NCBI RefSeq assembly: GCF_900114625.1
Contig: NZ_FOZL01000001.1
Span: forward strand, 2,294,001 to 2,358,000
Source: Granulicella pectinivorans
GTDB taxonomy: Bacteria > Acidobacteriota > Terriglobia > Terriglobales > Acidobacteriaceae
Direction: 5' to 3'
DNA: 64,000 nucleotides
Every line of letters starts with the position of its first letter. The first letter of the stretch is position 1. Below the pieces are notes generated by a model that was given only the letters and a program-made list of their open reading frames with translations, was not told the origin of the DNA and ran no database searches. Position numbers and translations under genes: made by a program. This document shows, in pieces, positions 1 to 7,872 of this stretch.

Positions 1-720
1 AGCTTCAGTTCGTGGTCGATTTTGTGGGGTGTTGGCCACCCGATGACGCTCCGCAGCCTAAAACGGAATCTATTCAGCTTCGATTCGACTGGGACCAATT
101 TCGGTTATGGAGATCGTCTCGACCCAGGTGACCGAAAGAGCGGCTTTGACTTTCGTTATCGTGTCCCTGGGCTTCGGAATGTCGTTACGGTCTATGCCGA
201 TGCCTACGCTGACGATGAGCCAAATCCCCTCGACGCACCACGGCGTGTGGCTTGGGCCCCAGGCATCTATTTGGCACGTCTGCCGTATCTTCCCCATATG
301 GACTTTCGTTTTGAGGTGGCAAGCTCAGAGGAACTCAGCCAGGATGAGGGTCACGGTGGTAGGTTTTTCATCAACAACCAGTATCGCGACGGGAACACGA
401 ACAAAGGCTTTCTGCTTGGCAATGCCGTTGGCCGGGATGGGCGCGCCTACGAGGGGCGAACCGGATATTGGTTTTCTGCCAGGTCACGTGTTGAGGTGGG
501 CTACAGGCAGAGAGTCGTGAGCGAAAACTTTCTCGCGGGGGGTGGAACTACGACCGATGTATTTCTGAATGCGTCTCATGCCATCAACTCCGAATGGTCG
601 GCACAGGTCTTTGCGCAATATGAGCGTCATTTCATTCCAACACTCGAATCGGTTGCTCACCACAATGAGAGCGGATGGCTCCAGATCACGTGGAATCCGA
701 AGCTGCATCTGAATCGCTAG
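1..720 (+). CDS. Wzi-like capsule assembly outer-membrane protein, C-terminal part (5' truncated by window)
   Basis: The frame is open from base 1, so the start lies outside the window; 239 residues are visible. The protein shows alternating aromatic/polar strands typical of an outer-membrane beta-barrel (for example FRFEVASSEE, SRVEVGYRQR, EWSAQVFAQYERH) and ends in a short strand with WLQITWNP. The layout fits the C-terminal half of the capsule assembly Wzi family, which anchors or organises surface polysaccharide at the outer membrane. Context supports this: SLBB export, Wzz, Wzx, Wzy and glycosyltransferase genes follow. Family assignment is by motif memory only, so another porin-like barrel cannot be excluded. 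Confidence 0.7.
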   Translation, partial: SFSSWSILWGVGHPMTLRSLKRNLFSFDSTGTNFGYGDRLDPGDRKSGFDFRYRVPGLRNVVTVYADAYADDEPNPLDAPRRVAWAPGIYLARLPYLPHMDFRFEVASSEELSQDEGHGGRFFINNQYRDGNTNKGFLLGNAVGRDGRAYEGRTGYWFSARSRVEVGYRQRVVSENFLAGGGTTTDVFLNASHAINSEWSAQVFAQYERHFIPTLESVAHHNESGWLQITWNPKLHLNR

Positions 721-769
721 GCGTTTAGTGCGGCATCCGATATTGCATCGTTTTCTGAGCGTGAGAAAG

Positions 770-790
770 AGGCCCTATAGGAAAGGGCCT
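770..790 (+). terminator. possible weak terminator hairpin after the Wzi-like gene
   Basis: AGGCCC at 770-775 pairs with GGGCCT at 785-790 around a 9-nt loop, 50 bp after the stop codon at 720. There is no clear T-run behind it, so it may only be an mRNA 3'-end stabiliser. Confidence 0.35.
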
Positions 791-1045
791 ACACCGGAGC
801 GCTACACCATCGTCAACAGAGCACGAGGGGCCTGGCTAGACGGCATGGTATCAACCCGAAGACGGTCGCCAAATGGAAGAAGCGGAGGCCTGCCGATTGC
901 CGAACTTGCCCTACCGTTCCCATGTCGACTGTTCTGACGGTTGCAGGAGGCCACCATCGTTGCGTTTCGCAAGCACACGTTGCTGCCGTTGAACGACTGC
1001 GTCTACGTTCTCCAGACTACGATCCGCTACTTTCCGAAGAACCGA
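790..1045 (+). pseudogene. IS481-type transposase remnant, frameshifted and truncated
   Basis: The frame starting at 823 reads RGLARRHGINPKTVAKWKKR, the N-terminal helix-turn-helix signature of IS481-family (integrase-core) transposases, and continues to STVLT at about 937. The family sequence then resumes in the next frame from 941 as QEATIVAFRKHTLLPLNDC and VYVLQTTI, so a frameshift or short deletion lies at about 937-945. Similarity stops near 1045; the DDE catalytic core is missing. No terminal inverted repeats were found. It is a dead insertion-sequence fragment, not a functional gene, at the left edge of the polysaccharide locus. Confidence 0.75.
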
Positions 1046-1173
1046 CAGGGGCGAACCGTGGTAAGCTCCGAGCACGGAACCCAGACAAAGTTAATCTCAA
1101 CCCAACCCAGCAACCGCCGGGACTAAGCACTTAGACGAGATGCGGCTTCGTCGGACATGAGGTGAGACAACCG

Positions 1174-1198
1174 CGAGTCTCGATTGCAAAGAGACTCG
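1174..1198. terminator. hairpin between IS remnant and SLBB gene 3' end
   Basis: CGAGTCTC (1174-1181) and GAGACTCG (1191-1198) form a perfect 8-bp stem with a 9-nt loop, 13 bp beyond the stop codon of the minus-strand SLBB gene. There is no strong T-run on either side. It is probably the transcript end of the SLBB gene. Confidence 0.45.
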
Positions 1199-1210
1199 AG
1201 ATTGTGAACT

Positions 1211-3862
1211 CTACTTCAATACGTTGATTGCCGCAATTCCCAAACCGAACTGTCCTACGATCGTTGCAACATCCACGAGATTGCGGAGAAGGGGACGTTT
1301 GTTCACCTGCTCGGGAACGACCACAGTGTCTCCCGGGAAGAGGTGCGTCGATTCAAAGTTGCCAGTGAAGAGAGCGGTGGAGAATTGTCGGCTGACCACG
1401 GACCCATCGGCTCTGATAATGTAACTTCTTGCTGTATCAGCTGTCCGTGTGCTTCCGCCGGCAAGATGGATGTAATCACGTGCTCTGCGGTGCGTGTCGT
1501 AAAGGAACTGAGTGGGTGTATACACGGAGCCGTATACACCGATGCTGAGTGGCCTCTGAGGAAGTACAAAGGTATCTCCGTCTTCAAGAGGTAATTCCGG
1601 GATGTCATCCAGGCTATTGCTATCGGGACGAATCGAAAGAACGACCCGTCCACTTGCTTTGACTTCCCGTAGGCCTGCTGCAATAGAGCGGGCCTTTTGC
1701 AGGGCAGCAATATCGGCGATCTGATCCTGAGGGTTGAGCGCGTTGGAAGCGCTGTTTGCTTCGGCGAGTTTGACTCGTCTCTCTAGATCGTCGGCATACT
1801 CATTTAGACGTTGCTGCTGGATCACCCGTGCAGACTCGCGCATAAACTCTGAGCCATAGAGGTAGGCTTTCGTCGTAATGCCGCCGGCCCTCGCGACAAG
1901 CTGGCGTAGATTCTCATCCGGGCCTGCGGTGTAGATCCCTGATGCCATAAATTCGCCCTCAAGGCGAACCAGTTTCGTCTGCTGATCCTGGGGTACACGA
2001 ATGTCCGCTTTGGAAAAGATTGTCACGACGTCACCTTGTTGGAGTTCCAAGTTTTGTGATGGATCGCCGTCGAGAATGGCTCGTCCAAGATTGAACGGAA
2101 GAAGGTGGGAACGAAGATCGTTCTTGTCTGTTCGCTCGATGACAGCGTAGGCCCAATCGATTTCGGGTGCGCTTAGGAGCACCGAGTTCTTGACGGGAAA
2201 TCGCCCCGCTACACCGGTTACAGCGGAACTCACCGAGGCGGCGGTGGGGGCCGAACCCGACGGGGAACTTGTGGATGGCTCGGGGGAAGCATTGTTGTGG
2301 AGGGAGACCGAGGCACTTCGGGTGAGGCCGGATGTCCTTGCATCCTCAGTCGCTCTGCGGTTGGGAATGCCGTTGGAAGGCACACCGTGGACATTGGTAT
2401 CGCTGTCCAAGGCGTTTGGCAGAGCAAGCGCTGAGTTGGTCGGAGAAGGCGCAATCCCCGTTCCATTAACCTGCGCTATGGGAGCGTCGGGGGCATAGCG
2501 GCGGATGTCTTCATTTGGGTCGAGGATCGGTAATCCGAGTTGATTCTTTTGCTGCCAGTATTCTCGGGTCAAGAGCGCTTCTTTGTCGGGGATCAGGTCC
2601 CGAATGTGCATGCCTGGATGCCACGCAAACCTTCTCGGATTTGCGACGTTACCGCGGAGGGTGACTGCGTCCTTGAAGCGATCGATGATGGGAGAGACCT
2701 CAAGGATATCTCCGTCAAGCAGTGGGGTGGAGAGTCCCGCGTCGTCCAGAGTGACATCTTCGATTGAACGAGTATCTTCAAGCTGGCGGACGCGTTCGAT
2801 CCGGATTTGACGGCGTCGCGCTAGCGTCGCGAGACCTCCGCTTAGAGCGATAGCATCCTTGATCGTCGACTCGTTTTTGAGTTCGTATAAGGCCGGTTTA
2901 TCGAAGCTTCCCGCTAAAGCAACCATAGGACCGACTGGGGGGATATAGACGACGTCACCCGAAGCAAGTGCGATATCTTTCGATTTGTCGCCCTTGAGCA
3001 AGAGGTCATAAAAATCGAAGGTTGCGATCGTTTCCTTGCCTCTCCTCACCTGGATGTTGCGCATACTACCGGTGGAGGTTGGGCCACCGCTGGAGAAGAT
3101 TGCGTTTACGAGTGTGCTCAGGGAACTGACGGTATAGCTTCCGGGACGCTTCGCTTCGCCCACGACAAAGATCTGGATCGAGCGAAGCTGGCCCATATTG
3201 ATGTTCAGATCGAAGTTCTGGAAGAGGCGGCTCATCTGGGAGCGGAGGAAATCGGTGATCTTGTCAAATGGAATTCCGGCGACGTGTACTGTGCCTACCC
3301 TTGGGATATAGACAGAACCGGAACGGTCAACCGTGAAGTGTCCGTCCAGTGAGACCTGGCCCCATGCATGAATTAAGAGTTCATCCCCAGGACCGATTAC
3401 GTAGTCGGGGGTCACCGGAATTCGGTTTACGGGAGCAAATGTCGATGGAACATTGAGGAAAAGGTTTGCGCCGTAGATTGGAAGAACTTTACCGACAGAT
3501 GCGGCGACTAGACGTTGAAAGTCGCTGAGCTGGACGGGGGGCCCCTGTGCCGTTCGACCTTGGGGACTTTTATCCCGGTCGGCGAGCTGATCCTGCAGGA
3601 GTTGGGTGGTGCCAGCAGGATCCTGGGTCGGGTTGAGCACGGGTGCAGCACGGAGGGTTGGCCCGGATGTGTCGTCAAGAGATGAGCGTCCATTGTCTTG
3701 CGACGGATCTGAACTTTGTGTCTGGGCAGGGGCCTGTTGCTGAAGGGAGCCTTGGCCAGTCTGGTAGAAGCTCGATGCTAACGCGCCGGACGGGTGAGAA
3801 AATGCGAGAAAGCCGCAGAAAGCAAGGCTCGCCGCTGCGCGTCGTTTCATAAACGTCATCAT
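1211..3862 (-). CDS. SLBB-domain polysaccharide export outer-membrane protein (Wza-like)
   Basis: This is a polysaccharide export protein that would form the outer-membrane/periplasmic channel for exopolysaccharide. The reading frame opens at 3991, but ATG 3862 is preferred: it has GGAAG about 10 nt upstream and begins a Sec signal peptide (KRRAAASLAFCGFLAF then ALA-SS). Domains in order (about 883 aa): signal peptide 1-30; Pro/Gln-rich linker; poly-export domain around 130-230 (YVIGPGDELLIHAWGQ); then several SLBB repeats (IFVVGEAKRPGSYTV near 240; VTLRGNVANPRRF mid-protein; VRLEGEFMASGIYTAG; IGVYGSVYTPTQF near the end). A hydrophobic C-terminal segment (VDVATIVGQFGLGIAAI) suggests membrane insertion. 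It is long compared with classical Wza because of the additional SLBB repeats, as in other acidobacterial homologues. It diverges from the wzz-like gene across a 715-bp gap. Confidence 0.88.
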   Translation of the reverse strand: MMTFMKRRAAASLAFCGFLAFSHPSGALASSFYQTGQGSLQQQAPAQTQSSDPSQDNGRSSLDDTSGPTLRAAPVLNPTQDPAGTTQLLQDQLADRDKSPQGRTAQGPPVQLSDFQRLVAASVGKVLPIYGANLFLNVPSTFAPVNRIPVTPDYVIGPGDELLIHAWGQVSLDGHFTVDRSGSVYIPRVGTVHVAGIPFDKITDFLRSQMSRLFQNFDLNINMGQLRSIQIFVVGEAKRPGSYTVSSLSTLVNAIFSSGGPTSTGSMRNIQVRRGKETIATFDFYDLLLKGDKSKDIALASGDVVYIPPVGPMVALAGSFDKPALYELKNESTIKDAIALSGGLATLARRRQIRIERVRQLEDTRSIEDVTLDDAGLSTPLLDGDILEVSPIIDRFKDAVTLRGNVANPRRFAWHPGMHIRDLIPDKEALLTREYWQQKNQLGLPILDPNEDIRRYAPDAPIAQVNGTGIAPSPTNSALALPNALDSDTNVHGVPSNGIPNRRATEDARTSGLTRSASVSLHNNASPEPSTSSPSGSAPTAASVSSAVTGVAGRFPVKNSVLLSAPEIDWAYAVIERTDKNDLRSHLLPFNLGRAILDGDPSQNLELQQGDVVTIFSKADIRVPQDQQTKLVRLEGEFMASGIYTAGPDENLRQLVARAGGITTKAYLYGSEFMRESARVIQQQRLNEYADDLERRVKLAEANSASNALNPQDQIADIAALQKARSIAAGLREVKASGRVVLSIRPDSNSLDDIPELPLEDGDTFVLPQRPLSIGVYGSVYTPTQFLYDTHRRARDYIHLAGGSTRTADTARSYIIRADGSVVSRQFSTALFTGNFESTHLFPGDTVVVPEQVNKRPLLRNLVDVATIVGQFGLGIAAINVLK

Positions 3863-4577
3863 ACTTGTCTTCCAATGTCCAACTAATTGCTGTGTGTAGT
3901 GAGGCAAAACCAACGATGGATGGGGATATCGTTTCCGTGCGTTCGGTAGCGCCCAAAAGCGTCTGAAGATTCGAGTAGGGCCGATCGGCATGAAGCGAAC
4001 TGGGATTTGTCGTCTGTCTTGACGGTTCTCTTGACGTATCGCAAACTCGTTATGTCAAGGATTCTTTTGCGGTCGAGAGGGGTAAATGGAAACGTCAAAT
4101 GCGAACTCTCTGTGTGGAGGGCTGCCGGGCCAAGCAAAACGCCGCTGAAAAATCCGAGTTGGCGATTCTGCATGAGGGTGAATAGAGAATATCGCAATCG
4201 TTTCTGCGATAGCAATTCTGCGGACGAGATGTCGTCGAGATTTGTTCCAGTCCTGTTGGGAAGCCAGTACAATCGGATTGTGAGCGTCGACGTCAACTGA
4301 GTTGAGATTCTTGACCTATTTCTACTGCCAAATTCCCCTCCACACCGGCTTGGATCTTCGCTGCGGGGTTAACTTTCGCGTTCATTGGCAGTGCAATTGC
4401 AAGACTGCTCGAATGAATTTTCAGCCGAACGCCCTCTTTTCACTCTCCGGTCATTCCAGTTCTCTGTTTGAGGGATGACGTTCGGACGCGATGTATGAGG
4501 AGGTTCTGCATGTCTGCGTAGGACCCATCAACGCAGTAAAAGTTGTGATGCTGTACGAAACAGCAGGAAGGTAATCG
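3863..4577. promoter_or_regulatory. divergent intergenic region between SLBB and wzz-like genes
   Basis: This 715-bp gap holds no ORF with coding character; the open frames in it lack ribosome-binding sites and recognisable domains. It must carry promoters for both the minus-strand export gene and the plus-strand polysaccharide genes. A 10-bp palindrome TGCAATTGCA lies at 4392-4401. I could not assign -35/-10 boxes with confidence. Confidence 0.4.
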
Positions 4578-5798
4578 ATGAATGAGCAAGGCTGGTCTGC
4601 CGCGCGTGCGGCAGAAGATAAGCATCCTCTAGACGACCGATCTCAATCGCAAGTCCAGCATGATGCTGAAATAAATCTTGCCGATGTGTTTGCGACGTTG
4701 AATCGTGCCCGATGGACGGTTGCACGTAGTACTTTGAGTCTGTTACTCATCTCGGTTGTCACGGCGTTTGCACTCCCCGTTCAATATGCATCCATCGCCC
4801 AGTTCATACCACCATCAAATGGGAGCAGTGCCTCTTCCGCGTTGGCGGGACAGTTGTCCGCACTGGCTCCGGCAGGCTTGTTGGGGGCGGTAAAGAGTTC
4901 AGGGGATCTTTATGCCGGTATCCTCAAGAGCCGATCGATTGCGGACGAACTGGTACGACAGTTCAATCTGCGCGAGGTTTATGGAGTCAAACGCGATAGC
5001 GATGCCGTGAAACGTCTCGGTAGCCATACGGCGGTGCTGGTTGGGATGAAAGACACCATCATTACGCTGACTGTTACCGATAAAAGTCCAGAGCGCGCGA
5101 GAGATCTCGCGAACGCATATCTCGACGCCTTGCGAGAGACAAACGGTCGTCTGGCTCTGACAGAATCCTCGCAGCGGCGCCTCTTCTTCGATCAGCAGCT
5201 GGCGAAAGAGAAGAATGATCTCGAGGAAGCTGAGGTGAGTCTTAAAGAGGTGAAAGAGCAATCTGGCCTGATCGCTCCCAGTGGTCAGGCTGCATTGGAG
5301 ATTGAGACCATTGCGAAGACCAAAGCGCAGATTGCGTCAAGGCAAATTGAGCTTTCCGACTTGCGCCAGTCTTCAACGGAGCAAAACCCGGAAGTGATTC
5401 GCCTACGAGGGGTGATTGCGGACCTGCAAGGACAATTGGCGCGTCTCCAAAACGGTAATGGAAAGCTTGAGCCGGGAGATATTCCAACATCGAAGGTTCC
5501 TCAAATTCAATTGGAGTACGTTCGGCGAGAGCGCGAGGTCAAGTACCACGAGGCGTTATTTGAAATGATTGCGAAGCAAGATGAAGTGGCGCATATGGAC
5601 GAACTTCGGGACTCGCCGCTTCTCCAGGTTCTTGATACGGCGTCTTATCCGGACCACAGAGCATCACCACCGCGGACTCTTATTATGGTGGCGGGATTCA
5701 GTGTTGGTTTGTTCGGCAGTTGCCTTTGGGTTCTTTGGCGCAGATACGGGGTAGCGATACAGTCTTCTCTCAGGAACTCGACATCAATACAGCAATAG
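4578..5798 (+). CDS. Wzz/GumC-like polysaccharide co-polymerase (chain-length determinant)
   Basis: This inner-membrane protein would control the length of the polysaccharide made by the Wzy-like polymerase encoded downstream. The 406-aa protein has the family layout: short cytoplasmic N-terminus, first membrane helix at about 49-70 (SLLLISVVTAFAL), a large periplasmic part with coiled-coil (QQLAKEKNDLEEAEVSLKEV, about 212-300), and a second membrane helix near 365-388 (TLIMVAGFSVGLFGSCLWV) preceded by the proline-rich PDHRASPPRT motif. There is no C-terminal tyrosine-kinase domain. GGAAGG lies 7 nt before ATG 4578. It is the first gene of the plus-strand run. Confidence 0.88.
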   Translation: MNEQGWSAARAAEDKHPLDDRSQSQVQHDAEINLADVFATLNRARWTVARSTLSLLLISVVTAFALPVQYASIAQFIPPSNGSSASSALAGQLSALAPAGLLGAVKSSGDLYAGILKSRSIADELVRQFNLREVYGVKRDSDAVKRLGSHTAVLVGMKDTIITLTVTDKSPERARDLANAYLDALRETNGRLALTESSQRRLFFDQQLAKEKNDLEEAEVSLKEVKEQSGLIAPSGQAALEIETIAKTKAQIASRQIELSDLRQSSTEQNPEVIRLRGVIADLQGQLARLQNGNGKLEPGDIPTSKVPQIQLEYVRREREVKYHEALFEMIAKQDEVAHMDELRDSPLLQVLDTASYPDHRASPPRTLIMVAGFSVGLFGSCLWVLWRRYGVAIQSSLRNSTSIQQ

Positions 5799-5815
5799 TT
5801 ATCTCGCCGACGAGG

Positions 5816-5827
5816 CCGACGCGTCGG
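5816..5827. repeat. 12-bp palindrome between wzz-like and wzx-like genes
   Basis: CCGACGCGTCGG is a perfect palindrome 18 bp after the wzz-like stop codon. It could form a short hairpin or be a protein-binding site; no T-run follows. Confidence 0.35.
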
Positions 5828-5860
5828 TCTTGGTATCGATCTACATTCCCTAACTCACAA

Positions 5861-5867
5861 AGGAAGG
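5861..5867 (+). promoter_or_regulatory. Shine-Dalgarno AGGAAGG that points to a CTG start for the flippase
   Basis: AGGAAGG is spaced 6 nt from an in-frame CTG at 5874. The first ATG of this frame (5931) has no Shine-Dalgarno and would begin inside the first membrane helix. Confidence 0.5.
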
Positions 5868-5873
5868 CTGCCC

Positions 5874-7172
5874 CTGTCAACTGCAGCTGATAAATCGGTT
5901 CTGAAGTCGAACGCTATCTGGCTCTACGCGATGATGGGGTTGAACTATGTGATCCCGGCAGCGATGTTGCCGTTCCTCGTTCGCGTCCTGGGAGTTGAAC
6001 AGTATGGTTTGATTGCCTTTGCGCAGGCGATCGGACAGTATTTCGTGATAGCCACCGACTATGGGTTTAATTATTCCGGTACCCGAGCTGTAGCGCAGAG
6101 TCGTGACGATAAAGATGAGGTGTCGCGGATTTTCTGGACCTTGACAACCGTCAAACTCGTTCTGCTTTTTTTCGGAGCGTTCGTGATGGGAGGCATGATC
6201 GCTTTCATCCCTCGGATGCGCGCCAATATGGGGATCTATATCGTTACGTATCTTGGAGTAATCGGCAGCGCGGTTTTTCCGACCTGGCTATTTCAAGGGG
6301 TTGAGCGGATGCGTTCGATCTCGATTATCTCGGGGCTCGCAAAGCTTAGTTCCGCGGCGATGATTCTGCTGTTTGTTCGCAACCATGATGACTCGTTGTT
6401 GGCTGCGTTCCTGTTGTCGTGCGGCCTGCTGCTCGCGGGCGTGATCGGAATGATTGTTGCCCTGATTCAGCATGTGAACTGGTTTACGCTTCCGACGCGA
6501 GGCGACATTTATGGGGCACTCCGGGATGGCCGCCATCTGTTTTTGACTACCGCAGCCGTGAGCCTCTATAGCAACACGAATGTGTTCCTTGTTGGAGTTC
6601 TTGGCGGAGATGCTCAAGCCGGATACTTCAGCCTTGCCGATAAACTGATTCGGGCTATCACCGGTTTAGTCGCGCCGATCATCCAAGCTTCCTACCCTCG
6701 CGTCATTCGGCTAGTATCAGAGTCGAAAGACCTTGCGCTCCTCTTTATCCGCAAGCTCATGTTCTGGTTCATGGCCGTCGGTCTCGTGGGTGGGAGCTTA
6801 CTCTTCTTGCTTGCCAGACCGATCGCTCTGTTTTCATTTGGCCATAACGCCATTGCTGTTGTGCCTCTACTTCGTTGTCTCTCTTTGTTTCCAGGATTGG
6901 CCGCGATGACCTATATGCTGTCAACGCTCGTACTGATCCCGTTTGGTTTCGAGAAAGTGCAGAGCAGACTCCTTTTATCCGTTGGAGTGCTGAATGTGGG
7001 GGTAGGTTTTTTGTTGATTCCTCACTATGGCGCGCTCGGCGGGGTACTTGCCATGACCGCGGTCGAAGCTGTCCAGATGGTTGGTGGCACATGGCTGCTG
7101 TCCCGCGGAGGCATTTCGATTGCGCGGCTGCTTGCGATGTCCGTCTCGCGCATTGATTTGGCAACCCGATAA
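5874..7172 (+). CDS. Wzx-like polysaccharide flippase (MATE/MVF-type)
   Basis: This multi-spanning membrane protein would translocate lipid-linked polysaccharide repeat units across the inner membrane. About 12 hydrophobic segments are visible, with the typical N-terminal NYVIPAAMLPFLVRVLGVEQ signature of the O-antigen flippase (RfbX/Wzx) family. Start choice: the ATG at 5931 gives 413 aa but lacks a ribosome-binding site and cuts off the amphipathic N-terminus (KSVLKSNAIWLYAMM). Upstream, AGGAAGG is followed 6 nt later by CTG 5874, giving 432 aa with a normal family N-terminus. I favour CTG 5874, with ATG 5931 as the alternative. It lies between the Wzz-like and acyltransferase genes in the same direction. 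Confidence 0.85.
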   Translation: MSTAADKSVLKSNAIWLYAMMGLNYVIPAAMLPFLVRVLGVEQYGLIAFAQAIGQYFVIATDYGFNYSGTRAVAQSRDDKDEVSRIFWTLTTVKLVLLFFGAFVMGGMIAFIPRMRANMGIYIVTYLGVIGSAVFPTWLFQGVERMRSISIISGLAKLSSAAMILLFVRNHDDSLLAAFLLSCGLLLAGVIGMIVALIQHVNWFTLPTRGDIYGALRDGRHLFLTTAAVSLYSNTNVFLVGVLGGDAQAGYFSLADKLIRAITGLVAPIIQASYPRVIRLVSESKDLALLFIRKLMFWFMAVGLVGGSLLFLLARPIALFSFGHNAIAVVPLLRCLSLFPGLAAMTYMLSTLVLIPFGFEKVQSRLLLSVGVLNVGVGFLLIPHYGALGGVLAMTAVEAVQMVGGTWLLSRGGISIARLLAMSVSRIDLATR

Positions 7173-7261
7173 GATATGGGTAGAAGTGGCTCCATGATCA
7201 AAGGGATTTGTATGTGGAACTCTTGAATGGGGGATGGTGGCAGGGCAAGGAAGAGACTCAA

Positions 7262-7297
7262 ATGGAACTGGATTCGGTTTTTCTCATAAAGTCATGA
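7262..7297 (+). CDS. possible 11-codon leader ORF coupled to the acyltransferase
   Basis: ATG 7262 follows AAGGAAGAG (7247-7255) with a 6-nt spacer, the best Shine-Dalgarno in this gap. It encodes MELDSVFLIKS and stops at TGA 7295-7297, overlapping ATG 7294 of the acyltransferase in an ATGA arrangement. This would couple translation of the next gene. It might instead mark an N-terminal frameshift of the acyltransferase. Confidence 0.35.
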   Translation: MELDSVFLIKS

Positions 7298-7872
7298 TCG
7301 TTAAATTACTCCTACAAACGTTGAAAAACTCCGCGCGGCTGGTTAGAGACCGGATGGTGCTGGAATCTTTTGGGGCGAAATTCGAAAACTGTCGTATTGA
7401 TCCCAGGGCGATCATCCGAGTTGGTCATGATTGTCACCTGAAGTTTGGCCGCAACGTCGTGATTGGGGCGCTTACGTTTATATCCGTGGAACCGGATCTT
7501 CACGCTGCACCGGGTGATGTCGCGAATCTCGATGTGGGGGATTTCACCTATATTGGCGAAGGGAATAATCTGCGGGCCGCTGGCGGAATTCGTATCGGTT
7601 CCAATTGCCTTATCTCACAAGGAGTTTCTATCATCAGTTCCAACCATTCTTCCGAATTGGGACGGCCGATCACGGAACAGCCATCCAGGACAGATAAAAA
7701 GGGTGTCACGATTCAAGATGATGTATGGATCGGAACGAACGCGACGATCCTTCCCGGGGTCACTATCGGGAAGGGGGCCATCGTTGCTGCAGGGAGCGTT
7801 GTGACGACGTCGGTCGCTGATTATACGATTGTGGCGGGTGTTCCCGCGCGTTTTTTGAAGGCTCGCCAATGA
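7294..7872 (+). CDS. hexapeptide-repeat acyltransferase (LbH superfamily)
   Basis: This is a predicted O-acetyl/acyltransferase that decorates the polysaccharide. The 192-aa protein carries left-handed beta-helix hexapeptides through most of its length (IRVGHDCHLKFGRNVVIG, LDVGDFTYIGEG) and the classic C-terminal coil VWIGTNATILPGVTIGKG then AIVAAGSVV and YTIVAGVPAR. A histidine in ISSNHSSE fits the family catalytic position. Start: ATG 7294 begins the conserved part and overlaps the stop of an 11-codon leader that has a good Shine-Dalgarno; ATG 7234 in the same frame would add 20 residues without family character. Its stop overlaps the next start (ATGATG at 7869), so it is translationally linked to the glycosyltransferase. 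Confidence 0.8.
   Translation: MIVKLLLQTLKNSARLVRDRMVLESFGAKFENCRIDPRAIIRVGHDCHLKFGRNVVIGALTFISVEPDLHAAPGDVANLDVGDFTYIGEGNNLRAAGGIRIGSNCLISQGVSIISSNHSSELGRPITEQPSRTDKKGVTIQDDVWIGTNATILPGVTIGKGAIVAAGSVVTTSVADYTIVAGVPARFLKARQ

Noticed and set aside
3944..3951. CGGTAGCG resembling an ops/JUMPstart element
   Set aside because: Only eight bases match, it lies over 600 bp before the polysaccharide genes on that strand, and no flanking JUMPstart sequence is present.
3883..4300. Open frames in the SLBB/wzz intergenic gap
   Set aside because: Frames on both strands lack Shine-Dalgarno, hydrophobic or domain features and overlap each other.
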